59,790 nt of DNA from Thermoleophilia bacterium (lineage in GTDB: Bacteria > Actinomycetota > Thermoleophilia > Gaiellales > JAICJC01): positions 1-59,790 of the forward strand of contig JAICKX010000005.1 in assembly GCA_025927685.1 (NCBI GenBank), written 5' to 3'. Made by a program: the position numbers and the translations under genes. A model generated the notes under the pieces. It had not been told where the DNA came from. It did no database searches and worked only from the letters and a program-made list of their open reading frames with translations. Shown here in pieces: positions 36,229-44,739 of the stretch. Each line of letters begins with the position of its first letter. Position 1 is the first letter of the stretch.

Positions 36229-37865
36229 AGGCTGCCCTTCGTGGAGGGGATCGCGCCGCCCCGCCGCGGGTCAACCGCGACGGCCGCCCGCAGCGCGCGC
36301 GCCAGCGCCTTGAACGCAGCCTCCAGCACGTGGTGGTCGTCGGCGCCGGCCCCCGACACGTGGATGCCGATCCGGCCGCTCCGCGCCAGCGTGTCAAAGA
36401 AGTGGGGGACGAGGCTCGTCGGCAGGGCGCCGATCCGCTCGCCTGTGAACCGGAGCTCGACGGCCGAGACGCCGCGGCCGCCCAGGTCGACGGTCGCGTG
36501 CGCCAGCGCCTCGTCGAGCGGCGCGCGGGCGTCGCCGAACCGGGCGATCCCGGCCCGGTCGCCGAGGGCGGCGTCGACGGCCTGGCCGAGGACGATCGCG
36601 ACGTCCTCGACCGTGTGGTGCTCGTCCACCCACAGATCGCCGGTGCAGCCGAGCTCGACGTCGATCAGCGAGTGAGCGGCGAGCGCGGTCAGCATGTGGT
36701 CGAGCATCCCGATGCCTGTCGCCACGGCCGCGCGGCCGGTGCCGTCCAGGGCGACGCGGCAGCAGACGTCGGTCTCGGCCGTCCGGCGCCCGGCGGCCGC
36801 GGTCCTGGCCTCGGCCGCGACGGTGCCCGGCCCCACCTGCGCGCCCAGCGCGGCGAGCAGGAGGTCGTCGTCGGCGATCGTGGCGGGGCTGATGCGGACA
36901 TGGGTCGGGAGCAGCGGGTCGGCGAAGGTCCGCACGACCAGGCCCTGGTCGAGCAGACGCCTCGAGACCTCCGCCGCCGGCTCGCCGACGTCCACGAGCA
37001 GGAAGTTCGCGCACGAGCCGGCGACCGCGAGACCGGCGGCCCGGAGCGCCGCGGCCATGCGGTCGCGCTCGGCGACGGTCGCCGCGGCCCGGGCGCGCAT
37101 CTCGCCTGCCCCCCGCAGCGCCATCGCAGCCAGCGCGACCGAGAAGCTCGAGATCGAGGCCGGCGGACGGATGGCGTCGAGGCGCCGGGCGATGGCGGGC
37201 GGCGCCAGGATGTAGCCGATACGCGCGCCGGCGAGCGCGAACGCCTTCGAGAACGTGCGCAGGATCACCGTGTTCTCGCGCTCACGCGCGAGCGGCGCGA
37301 GGTCGCGGCCCCCGAACTCCACGTACGCCTGGTCGATCACCACGAGCCCGTCGCGCTCGGCGAGGTCGTCCTCGATCGCATCGGCACCGGTCGGGTTGTG
37401 GGGCACGCACGACCACCACAGCCGCACCCGCGGCGAGGGCTCGTGGACGAGCGCCGCCCCGGCCAGCCGGGTGACGTTGGCATACCAGGAGTAGAACGGG
37501 CGCCGCACGTACGCCTCGTCGCCGGGGCGCAGCGCAAGGAGCGCGCACAGCTGCGCCCCCTCGTCGGCCCCGCCGGTGAGGACGACGCACTCGGGGTCGA
37601 AGCCGGTGTGCTCGCCGATCGCCTGCTTCAGGCCGGTGTACGTCGCGTCGGGGTAGCTGTGCACGGGCACCCGGCCGAGCGTCGCCACCGCCCGGCCGTA
37701 CCAGGCCGGTGGCACGGGCGAGAGGTTCATGTCGAACCGCCGCAGCCGTCCCTCCGGAAGGCCCTCCTCCCAGTGGTAGGGCTCCGCGTCGAGCAGGTCG
37801 GCGCGGATCGGCAGCCGCGCAAGCGCGCCTGAAAAATTGGGGTCTGACCCCAATTTTTCAGTCAT
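36225..37865 (-). CDS. HisC-HisB fusion: histidinol-phosphate aminotransferase + imidazoleglycerol-phosphate dehydratase
   Basis: Continuous 546-aa ORF; HisC half NLSPVPPAWYG...VPHNPTGADAI...TFSKAFALAGARIGY; HisB half RRTAETDVCCRVALDGTG...GIGMLDHML...DEHHTVEDVAIVLGQA...DDHHVLEAAFKALARALR...PSTKGSL. Confidence 0.92.
   Translation of the reverse strand: MTEKLGSDPNFSGALARLPIRADLLDAEPYHWEEGLPEGRLRRFDMNLSPVPPAWYGRAVATLGRVPVHSYPDATYTGLKQAIGEHTGFDPECVVLTGGADEGAQLCALLALRPGDEAYVRRPFYSWYANVTRLAGAALVHEPSPRVRLWWSCVPHNPTGADAIEDDLAERDGLVVIDQAYVEFGGRDLAPLARERENTVILRTFSKAFALAGARIGYILAPPAIARRLDAIRPPASISSFSVALAAMALRGAGEMRARAAATVAERDRMAAALRAAGLAVAGSCANFLLVDVGEPAAEVSRRLLDQGLVVRTFADPLLPTHVRISPATIADDDLLLAALGAQVGPGTVAAEARTAAAGRRTAETDVCCRVALDGTGRAAVATGIGMLDHMLTALAAHSLIDVELGCTGDLWVDEHHTVEDVAIVLGQAVDAALGDRAGIARFGDARAPLDEALAHATVDLGGRGVSAVELRFTGERIGALPTSLVPHFFDTLARSGRIGIHVSGAGADDHHVLEAAFKALARALRAAVAVDPRRGGAIPSTKGSL
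37829..37861. repeat. Perfect REP-like palindrome CTGAAAAATTGGGG-TCTGA-CCCCAATTTTTCAG
   Basis: 14-bp perfect arms, 5-nt loop, AT-rich against GC-rich flanks; immediately after the hisCB start codon. Confidence 0.9.
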
Positions 37866-38722
37866 GGGATGAGGTTCTGGATCGGGAGCACGAGCAGCGA
37901 GCGGGCCCCGGCCGCCCGGAGCGGCGCCAGCAGGTCGGCCACCGCCTCGGCGTCCACGTCGGCGTGGACGGCGTGCAGGCCCCCGCGCGCCAGCGGCAGC
38001 ACGGTCGGGGAGTCCATCCCGGGCAGGAGCGCGATCACGTCGTCGAGCGACTCGTCGGGCGCGTTCAGCATCAGGTAGCGCTTGTCGCGCGCGGCGACCA
38101 CGCTCTCGATCACGGTCGCCAGCTCGCCGGCGACGGCCTGGGCCCGCCCGCCGAGGCCGCTGCGGGCGACGAGCACGGCCTCGGACTCGAGCACCGTCGC
38201 GATGGGGCGCAGGCCGTTCTGGCGCAGCGTGTCGCCGCTCGAGACGAGATCGACGATGCCGTCGGCCGCGTCGAGCCGCGGCGCCAGCTCCACCGAGCCC
38301 CGGATCGGGACCGTGTCGACCGTCAGGCCCTGCGAGGCGAAGAACGCGGCAGCGGTCCGGGGGTGGGCCGTCGCGACCCGGCCGCCGTCGAGCGCCCCGA
38401 CCTCGGCGATCGTCCCGCCGGCCGGCACCGCAACCTCGAGGGCGCAGCGCCCGAACCCGAGCGGCACGAGCTCGTCCACCTCCGCCGCGGCCTCGACGAT
38501 CAGGTCGCGCCCCGCCACGGCGGCGTCGACGGCGCCGTCGGCGGTCCACGCCGGGATGTCGTCGGCCCGGGCGAAGAGCACCTCGATGTCCCACCGCGAG
38601 CAGTGAGCGTGCAGCGCCCGCCCGTTCAGGTCGACCTCGACGCCGGCGGCGCGCGCCAGCTCGAGCGCCGGGGCGTGCAGCCGGCCCTTCGACGGCAGCG
38701 CCAGCCGGAACGGGCGCGTCAC
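37862..38722 (-). CDS. hisG: ATP phosphoribosyltransferase, long form
   Basis: FRLALPSKGRLHAPALELARAAGVEV...DGIVDLVSSGDTLRQNGLRPI; C-terminal regulatory domain; GTG at 38722. Confidence 0.93.
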   Translation of the reverse strand: MTRPFRLALPSKGRLHAPALELARAAGVEVDLNGRALHAHCSRWDIEVLFARADDIPAWTADGAVDAAVAGRDLIVEAAAEVDELVPLGFGRCALEVAVPAGGTIAEVGALDGGRVATAHPRTAAAFFASQGLTVDTVPIRGSVELAPRLDAADGIVDLVSSGDTLRQNGLRPIATVLESEAVLVARSGLGGRAQAVAGELATVIESVVAARDKRYLMLNAPDESLDDVIALLPGMDSPTVLPLARGGLHAVHADVDAEAVADLLAPLRAAGARSLLVLPIQNLIP

Positions 38723-39018
38723 GGCCGCCTCGTGGAGCGGCCGCGGCGGTCGAGCACCAGCCGGTAGCCGCCCTCGCCGTGGCGCAGCCAGTGGGCGACG
38801 CGCGTGACGGTGGCCGTCGAGCCCCGCACCGTCCTGGCCACCTCGGCGTAGGGGATGCCGCGGTCGAGGAGCTGGGCGGCGTGCCAGCGGTGGGCCAGCA
38901 CCTCGAGCTCGTGGAGCGTGCACACGTCGCGCAGGAACGCCGCCGCCTCGTCGCGGTTTCGCAGCGCCACGATCGCGTCGCAGAGGTCGTCCACCTCGGA
39001 GGTGCGCCATTCGCTCAT
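38719..39018 (-). CDS. TrpR-related YerC/YecD family regulator
   Basis: DLCDAIVALRNRDEAAAFLRDVCTLHELEVLAHRWHAAQLLDRGIPYAEVARTVRGSTATVTRVAHWL. Confidence 0.9.
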   Translation of the reverse strand: MSEWRTSEVDDLCDAIVALRNRDEAAAFLRDVCTLHELEVLAHRWHAAQLLDRGIPYAEVARTVRGSTATVTRVAHWLRHGEGGYRLVLDRRGRSTRRP

Positions 39019-39028
39019 CGTGATAGCA

Positions 39029-39044
39029 TTTTAGCATGCTAAAA
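39029..39044. promoter_or_regulatory. Palindromic operator candidate TTTTAGCATGCTAAAA between yerC-like gene and hisA
   Basis: Perfect 16-bp palindrome with flanking AGC/GCT half matches; overlaps a minus-strand TAAAAT element. Confidence 0.7.
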
Positions 39045-39752
39045 CGCTGGGGGATACATGCGGTGCCGGCGATCGACCTTCTCGGCGCCCGCGTGGTGCG
39101 GCTGCGCCAGGGCCGCTACGACCGGGCGACCGTCTACGCCGACGACCCGGTCGCCGTGGCGGAGGCGCTCGTCGCCGCCGGCGCCAGGCGGCTTCACGTC
39201 GTCGACCTCGATGCCGCCCGCGACGGCGCGCGCCCGCGCGCCCACGCGCGGATCCTGGAGCAGATCGCGAGCCTGCCCGGCGTCCGGCTCCAGGTGGGCG
39301 GCGGGATCCGCACCGAGGGCGATGTCGCCGCGGCGCTCGAGACCGGCGCCTGGCGCGTCCTGGTCGGGACGCTCGCCGCCCAAGCCCCCGAGACCGCGGG
39401 CCGGCTGGCGCGCGAGACCGGACGCGTCGTCGCGGCCGTCGACTGCCGGGACGGAAGCGTGCGGGTGCGTGGGTGGGCGGACGACTCGGGCGCCGATCCG
39501 CTCGCGCTGGTCGAGCGTCTCGCGGCCGCTGGCGTACGCGACGTCGCGGCGACCGCGATCGAGCGCGACGGCACCGGGGCGGGGCCCGACGTGCGTCTCA
39601 TCGGGCGCCTGCGCGCGGCCGTCCCGGGCGAGCTGATCGCCGCCGGCGGCGTCTACGCGCCGGTCGACGTGACCGCCGCGGTCGGCGCGGGCGCCGATGC
39701 GGTCGTCGTGGGACGCGCCCTCTACGAGGAGGGACAGTTCCGCGTTGCATGA
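39036..39752 (+). CDS. hisA: Phosphoribosylformimino-5-aminoimidazole carboxamide ribotide isomerase (HisA/PriA)
   Basis: VPAIDLLGARVVRLRQGRYDRATVYADDPVAVAEAL...LQVGGGIRTEGDVAAALETGA; true start may be GTG 39063. Confidence 0.93.
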   Translation: MLKRWGIHAVPAIDLLGARVVRLRQGRYDRATVYADDPVAVAEALVAAGARRLHVVDLDAARDGARPRAHARILEQIASLPGVRLQVGGGIRTEGDVAAALETGAWRVLVGTLAAQAPETAGRLARETGRVVAAVDCRDGSVRVRGWADDSGADPLALVERLAAAGVRDVAATAIERDGTGAGPDVRLIGRLRAAVPGELIAAGGVYAPVDVTAAVGAGADAVVVGRALYEEGQFRVA

Positions 39753-39759
39753 TCATGCA
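39746..39759. promoter_or_regulatory. ARG-box-like palindrome TGCATGATCATGCA over the argR promoter
   Basis: Perfect 14-bp palindrome overlapping TTGCAT (-35, 39745-39750), N17, TATGCT (39768-39773). Confidence 0.65.
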
Positions 39760-39782
39760 TATCTCGGTATGCTCATGCGCTC

Positions 39783-40241
39783 ATGCCCGACCGCCGCCAG
39801 CTGATCGCCTCGCTCCTCGACCGGCATCCGGTCACGTCCCAGCCCCAGCTCGTCGAGCTCTTGGCCGGGCACGGCGTCGCCGTGACCCAGGCCACGGTCT
39901 CGCGCGACCTCGAGCGGCTGGGCGCGGTCCGGGTGCGCAAGGGCGGCCACCTCGTCTACGCGCTGCCCGCCGAGGACGAGCCGGTCGAGCCGCTCGAGCG
40001 GCTGCGCGAGGCGCTGGTGCTGGTGCGATCGATGGAGGCGTCCGCCAACCTGCTCGTGCTGAAGACCGCGCCCGCCAACGCCATGCCGGTCGCGCGGGCG
40101 TTCGACGTCGCCGAGCTGCCGGAGGTCGCCGGGACGGTCGCCGGCGACGACGTGATCCTCGTCGTCGCGCGCGAGCCGCACACCGGCGCGGACGTCGCCG
40201 CGGCGTGCGCGGGCATCCAGTCGGGAGCCGTCGGTGCCTGA
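39783..40241 (+). CDS. argR: Arginine repressor
   Basis: RRQLIASLLDRHPVTSQPQLVELLAGHGVAVTQATVSRDLERLGAVRVRKGG; C-terminal hexamerisation domain. Confidence 0.94.
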   Translation: MPDRRQLIASLLDRHPVTSQPQLVELLAGHGVAVTQATVSRDLERLGAVRVRKGGHLVYALPAEDEPVEPLERLREALVLVRSMEASANLLVLKTAPANAMPVARAFDVAELPEVAGTVAGDDVILVVAREPHTGADVAAACAGIQSGAVGA

Positions 40242-41184
40242 GCTGGCCCTGGTCGAGGAGCGCCCGGGGCTGGGCGGCCTCTCCGGGCGCGACCTGCTGC
40301 GGATCGACGACCTGACCGCGGACGAGCTGCTCGCGCTGCTCGACCTGGCGGATCGCCTGAAGGCGCTTCAGCACGAGCGCATCCCGCACCCGATGCTCAC
40401 GGGTCGCTCCCTGGCCATGGTCTTCGAGAAGCCGTCGACCCGGACGCGGGTCTCCTTCGAGGTGGGGATGGCCCAGCTCGGCGGGCACGCCGTCCACCTG
40501 GCGAACGCCGAGAGCCAGCTCGGCCGCGGCGAGCCGATCGCCGACACCGGCGCGGTGCTGTCGCGCTACGTCGACGCGATCATGATCCGCACCCACGCCC
40601 ACGAGCGGGTCGAGGAGCTCGCGCAGGCGGCCTCCGTCCCGGTCGTGAACGGCCTCACCGACGACCACCATCCGTGCCAGGCGCTGGCCGACCTGATGGT
40701 GCTCCGCGAGCGCCTCGGCGAGCTGGAGGGCCGGCGCCTGGCCTGGGTCGGCGACGGTCGCAGCAACGTCTGCCACTCGCTCCTCACGGCCGCGGCGATG
40801 GTCGGCATGGAAGTCGTCGTCGCCGCGCCGCCGGGCTACGAGCCGGACGCGGACGTCGTCGCCGCGGCCGCCGGCCATGTCGACGTCGTCGCGGGCCCGG
40901 CGGCGGCGGTCGCCGGCGCGGACGCGGTCGTCACCGACACGTGGACGAGCATGGGCCAGGAGGACGAGCGCGACCGCCGCCTGCGCGACCTGGCCGCCTA
41001 CCAGGTGAACGCCGCCCTCCTCGAGGGCGCCGCCTCGAGCCACGTGGTGCTGCACTGCCTGCCCGCGCACTGCGGCCAGGAGATCACCGAGGACGTGCTG
41101 TGGGGGCCGAGCTCGGCCGCCTGGGACGAGGCCGAGAACCGGCTGCATGCGCAGAAGGCGCTGCTGGCCATGATCGTGGAATGA
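40234..41184 (+). CDS. argF: Ornithine carbamoyltransferase
   Basis: MVFEKPSTRTRVSFEVGMAQLGGHAVHL...GLTDDHHPCQALADLM...VLHCLPAHCGQEIT. Confidence 0.95.
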   Translation: MPELALVEERPGLGGLSGRDLLRIDDLTADELLALLDLADRLKALQHERIPHPMLTGRSLAMVFEKPSTRTRVSFEVGMAQLGGHAVHLANAESQLGRGEPIADTGAVLSRYVDAIMIRTHAHERVEELAQAASVPVVNGLTDDHHPCQALADLMVLRERLGELEGRRLAWVGDGRSNVCHSLLTAAAMVGMEVVVAAPPGYEPDADVVAAAAGHVDVVAGPAAAVAGADAVVTDTWTSMGQEDERDRRLRDLAAYQVNAALLEGAASSHVVLHCLPAHCGQEITEDVLWGPSSAAWDEAENRLHAQKALLAMIVE

Positions 41185-41199
41185 CCATGGGGGTGTCTG

Positions 41200-42411
41200 G
41201 TGTCTGAGACCATCGTGCTCGCCTATTCGGGCGGGCTGGACACGTCGGTCGCGCTGCGCTGGCTCGCCGAGGAGTACGGCGCCGAGGTGGTCGCGCTCCT
41301 CGTCGACGTCGGCCAGGGGGTCGACCGCGAGGCCGTGACGGCGCGCGCCACGGCCGCCGGCGCCGCCGACGTGGTCGTCGTCGACGCCAAGGAGGAGCTC
41401 GCACGCGAGTTCGTCCTCCCCGTCCTCCAGGCCGGCGCCCTCTACGAGGGCCGCTACCCGCTCGTCTCGGCGCTCTCGCGCCCGCTCATCGCCCGCCACC
41501 TCGTCGCCGTCGCCCGCGAGGCGGGCGCCACCGCGGTCGCCCACGGCTGCACGGGCAAGGGGAACGACCAGGTGCGCTTCGAGACGGCGGTGGCCGCGCT
41601 CGCGCCCGACCTGGCCGTGCGCGCGCCGGTCCGCGACTGGGGCATGACGCGCGAGCAGGAGATCGCCTACGCCGAGCGGCACGGCATCGAGGTACCGGTG
41701 AAGCGCGGCGCGGCCTACTCCATCGATCAGAACCTGTGGGGCCGCTCGATCGAGGCCGGCCCGCTGGAGGATCCCTGGACGGCTCCACCCGAGGAGGCCT
41801 ACGCGCTCACGCTCTCGCCCGAGCGCGCGTTTCATGCCCCGCAGGAGGTCGAGATCGAGCTCGAGGCCGGCGTTCCGGTGGCGGTGGACGGCGAGGAGCT
41901 CGGGCTGGTCGAGCTGATCGGCCGCGCGGCCGCGCTGGCGGGCGCGCACGGCGTCGGCCGGATCGACATGATCGAGAACCGGCTCGTCGGGATCAAGTCG
42001 CGCGAGGTGTACGAGACGCCGGCGGCCGCCCTGCTGCTCACGGCCTACGCCGGCGTCGAGGAGCTCGTCTGCGACCGCGACCTGGCCCACATGAAGGCCG
42101 AGCTGGCGGCTCGCTACGCGACGCTCGTCTACAACGGCCTGTGGTATTCGCCGCTGCGGGCGGCGCTCGACGCGTTCATGGCCCAGACCACGGCCGCCGT
42201 CACGGGAACCGAGCGCGTGACGCTCTACCGGGGCTCGTGCGCGATCGCGGGACGGCGGGCCGACTCCGCGCTCTACGACCACGGCCTCGCCACCTACGAG
42301 GAGGGCGACAGCTTCCAGCACGGGGCCGCCGCCGGGTTCATCCACATCTGGTCGCTTCCGTCCAAGACGTGGTCGGCCGCCGAGCGATCGCGGGAGGCGG
42401 CGCCGGCGTGA
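41200..42411 (+). CDS. argG: Argininosuccinate synthase
   Basis: VLAYSGGLDTSVALRWL...HGCTGKGNDQVRFE...IDQNLWGRSIEAGPLEDPW. Confidence 0.97.
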   Translation: MSETIVLAYSGGLDTSVALRWLAEEYGAEVVALLVDVGQGVDREAVTARATAAGAADVVVVDAKEELAREFVLPVLQAGALYEGRYPLVSALSRPLIARHLVAVAREAGATAVAHGCTGKGNDQVRFETAVAALAPDLAVRAPVRDWGMTREQEIAYAERHGIEVPVKRGAAYSIDQNLWGRSIEAGPLEDPWTAPPEEAYALTLSPERAFHAPQEVEIELEAGVPVAVDGEELGLVELIGRAAALAGAHGVGRIDMIENRLVGIKSREVYETPAAALLLTAYAGVEELVCDRDLAHMKAELAARYATLVYNGLWYSPLRAALDAFMAQTTAAVTGTERVTLYRGSCAIAGRRADSALYDHGLATYEEGDSFQHGAAAGFIHIWSLPSKTWSAAERSREAAPA

Positions 42412-43670
42412 CGACCGCGCTCTGGTCCGGCCGGCTGCCCGGGGGGCTCGACCCCGAGGTGCAGGCGTTCACCGCCTCGCTCGCCGTCGACCGCCGCCTT
42501 CTGCCCTACGACCTGCGGGCGACCGCGGCGCACGTCCGCATGCTCGCGGCGCAGGGCATCCTCGACGCGGAGCTCGCGATCCGGATCACCGCGGCGCTGG
42601 AGGACGTCGCAGTCGGCGCCGACGCCTCCGACGAGGACGTCCACTCCGCGATCGAGCGCGAGCTGGGCGAGCTGGGCCGCTGGGTGCACGCCGGCCGCAG
42701 CCGAAACGACCAGGTGCAGACGACCATGCGGCTGTGGGTCAAGGACGCGTGCGACGGACTCGCTGCCGGCATCCGCGCGCTCGCGCGGGCGCTGCTCGAC
42801 CGGGCCGAGCGGGACGGCACGGCCGTCCTCCCCGGCTACACCCACGGCCAGCGGGCCCAGCCGGTGTGGCTTGGCCAGCACCTGGCCGCGCATGTCTGGG
42901 CGCTCGCCCGCGACATCGACCGCCTTCGCGCCGTCCACCGCCGCGCCGATGCCTGCCCCTCAGGAGCCGGCGCGCTGGCCGGGTCGAGCCTGCCGCTCGA
43001 CCCGGCGGCGGTGGCGTCGGAGCTCGGGTTCGCAACCGTGCACGAGAACACGATCGACGCTGTCGCCGACCGCGACTACTGCGTCGAGCTCGTGTTCGCC
43101 TGCGCGATGGCGTTCTCGCATCTGTCGCGGATCGCCGAGGAGCTCGTGCTGTGGACGTCGGCCGAGTACGGGTTCGCCGAGCTCGACGATGCGGCCGCCA
43201 CCGGCTCCTCGATGATGCCGCAGAAGAAGAACCCCGACGCGGCCGAGCTGGTGCGCGGCCGGGCGGGCACCGCGGCCGGGCGGCTGGCCGGCCTCCTCGC
43301 GACGCTGAAGGGCCTCCCGCTCGCCTACAACCGCGACCTCCAGGAGGACAAGCGGGCCGCGTTCGACGCAGCCGACGACCTGGACGGCGCGCTGCGGGCG
43401 CTCACCGTGTGCGTCCGCGGCCTGACGTTCCACCCGGAACGGATGGCGGCCGCGGCGGGCGACGGCTGGAGCGTCGCCACCGACGTCGCCGAGGCGATGG
43501 TGCGCGCGGGCGTGCCGTTTCGCGAGGCGCACTCGGCGGTCGCAGGGCGCGTCGCCGCCGGCGAGCGCTTCGCCTCGCCCGCGCCGGCCGAGGCCGCGGC
43601 GGCCCGCCAGCCGCCCGACGCGCTCGCCCTCCAGCTGTCCCGGGCGCGGGCGGCGGTGGACGATGGCTAG
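42408..43670 (+). CDS. argH: Argininosuccinate lyase
   Basis: IERELGELGRWVHAGRSRNDQVQTTMRLW...GYTHGQRAQPVWLGQHL...GSSMMPQKKNPDAAELVRG; GTG at 42408. Confidence 0.95.
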   Translation: MTTALWSGRLPGGLDPEVQAFTASLAVDRRLLPYDLRATAAHVRMLAAQGILDAELAIRITAALEDVAVGADASDEDVHSAIERELGELGRWVHAGRSRNDQVQTTMRLWVKDACDGLAAGIRALARALLDRAERDGTAVLPGYTHGQRAQPVWLGQHLAAHVWALARDIDRLRAVHRRADACPSGAGALAGSSLPLDPAAVASELGFATVHENTIDAVADRDYCVELVFACAMAFSHLSRIAEELVLWTSAEYGFAELDDAAATGSSMMPQKKNPDAAELVRGRAGTAAGRLAGLLATLKGLPLAYNRDLQEDKRAAFDAADDLDGALRALTVCVRGLTFHPERMAAAAGDGWSVATDVAEAMVRAGVPFREAHSAVAGRVAAGERFASPAPAEAAAARQPPDALALQLSRARAAVDDG

Positions 43671-44739
43671 CCGGCGCCCGGGCCTGCGCCGGATCGTCGT
43701 CGTCAAGGTCGGATCGAGCACGATCGTCGACGGCGCGGGCCGCGCCCGGGCGGACGTCGTCGCCCGCCTGGCCGGCGAGTGCGCAGGGCTGCAGGCCGGC
43801 GGCGTCCCGGTGGTGGTGGTGAGCTCGGGCGCGGTCGCGCTCGGCATCGGTGAGCTGGACGGGCGGGCCCGCCGCCGCGGCGTCGGCGACCTCCAGGCCG
43901 CCTCGGCGGTCGGCCAGACGCTGCTCCAGGACCACTGGCGGGCCGCCTTCTCCGACCACGGGCTTCGCACCGCCCAGGTGCTCCTGACCGAGGCCGATGT
44001 CCACCGGCGCGTGTCCTACGTGAACGCCCGCCGGACGCTCCGGCGGCTGATCGGATGGGACGTGGTGGCGGTCGTGAACGAGAACGACTCGACCGCGACC
44101 GACGAGATCACGTTCGGCGACAACGACGCGCTCGCGGCGCAGGTGGCGATCATGCTCCAGGCGCGGATGCTCGTCCTTGTGACGGACATCGACGGCGTGT
44201 ACGACCGCGATCCGGCGCTGCCGGGCGCCCGCCGGCTCCACCGCGTCGACGAGGGGATCGAGGTGGGCGAGGCCGGCGGCCGGCGCTCGCGCTGGGGCAC
44301 GGGCGGGATCGGCAGCAAGGTGGCGGCCGCGCGCACCGCCGCTGCTGGAGGCGTGGAGGCCGTGATCGCGTCGGGGCTCGAGCCGGGCGCGCTCACCGCC
44401 GCCGCGAGCGGCGCCGGCGGCACGCGCTTCGCCGCGGCTGCGACCCTGCCCTCGGCCTACAAGCTGTGGCTGCGCCACGGGACGCCGGTGCGCGGGCGGC
44501 TCGTGGTGGACGACGGGGCGCGCCGGGCGGTGGAGGAGCGGGGCACGAGCCTGCTCCCGGTCGGTCTGGTGGGGGTCGACGGCTCGTTCGACGCCGGCGA
44601 CGCCGTGGAGCTGGTGGGGCCGGACGGCAGCCGCTTTGCGATCGGCGTCAGCCGCTACCAGGCCCGCGAGCTGGCGGGGCTGGCGGGCCGGCGCGGCCTG
44701 CCCGAGGCCGTGCGCCGCGACGACCTGGTGCTGGTGTGA
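43663..44739 (+). CDS. proB: Glutamate 5-kinase
   Basis: RIVVVKVGSSTIV...VVVVSSGAVALGIGEL...VVNENDSTATDEITFGDNDALAAQVA; C-terminal PUA domain. Confidence 0.95.
   Translation: MASRRPGLRRIVVVKVGSSTIVDGAGRARADVVARLAGECAGLQAGGVPVVVVSSGAVALGIGELDGRARRRGVGDLQAASAVGQTLLQDHWRAAFSDHGLRTAQVLLTEADVHRRVSYVNARRTLRRLIGWDVVAVVNENDSTATDEITFGDNDALAAQVAIMLQARMLVLVTDIDGVYDRDPALPGARRLHRVDEGIEVGEAGGRRSRWGTGGIGSKVAAARTAAAGGVEAVIASGLEPGALTAAASGAGGTRFAAAATLPSAYKLWLRHGTPVRGRLVVDDGARRAVEERGTSLLPVGLVGVDGSFDAGDAVELVGPDGSRFAIGVSRYQARELAGLAGRRGLPEAVRRDDLVLV

Noticed and set aside
36225-38594. Tracked 789-aa ORF start at 38594
   Set aside because: The extension overlaps hisG out of frame; the HisC start is the ATGA junction at 37865
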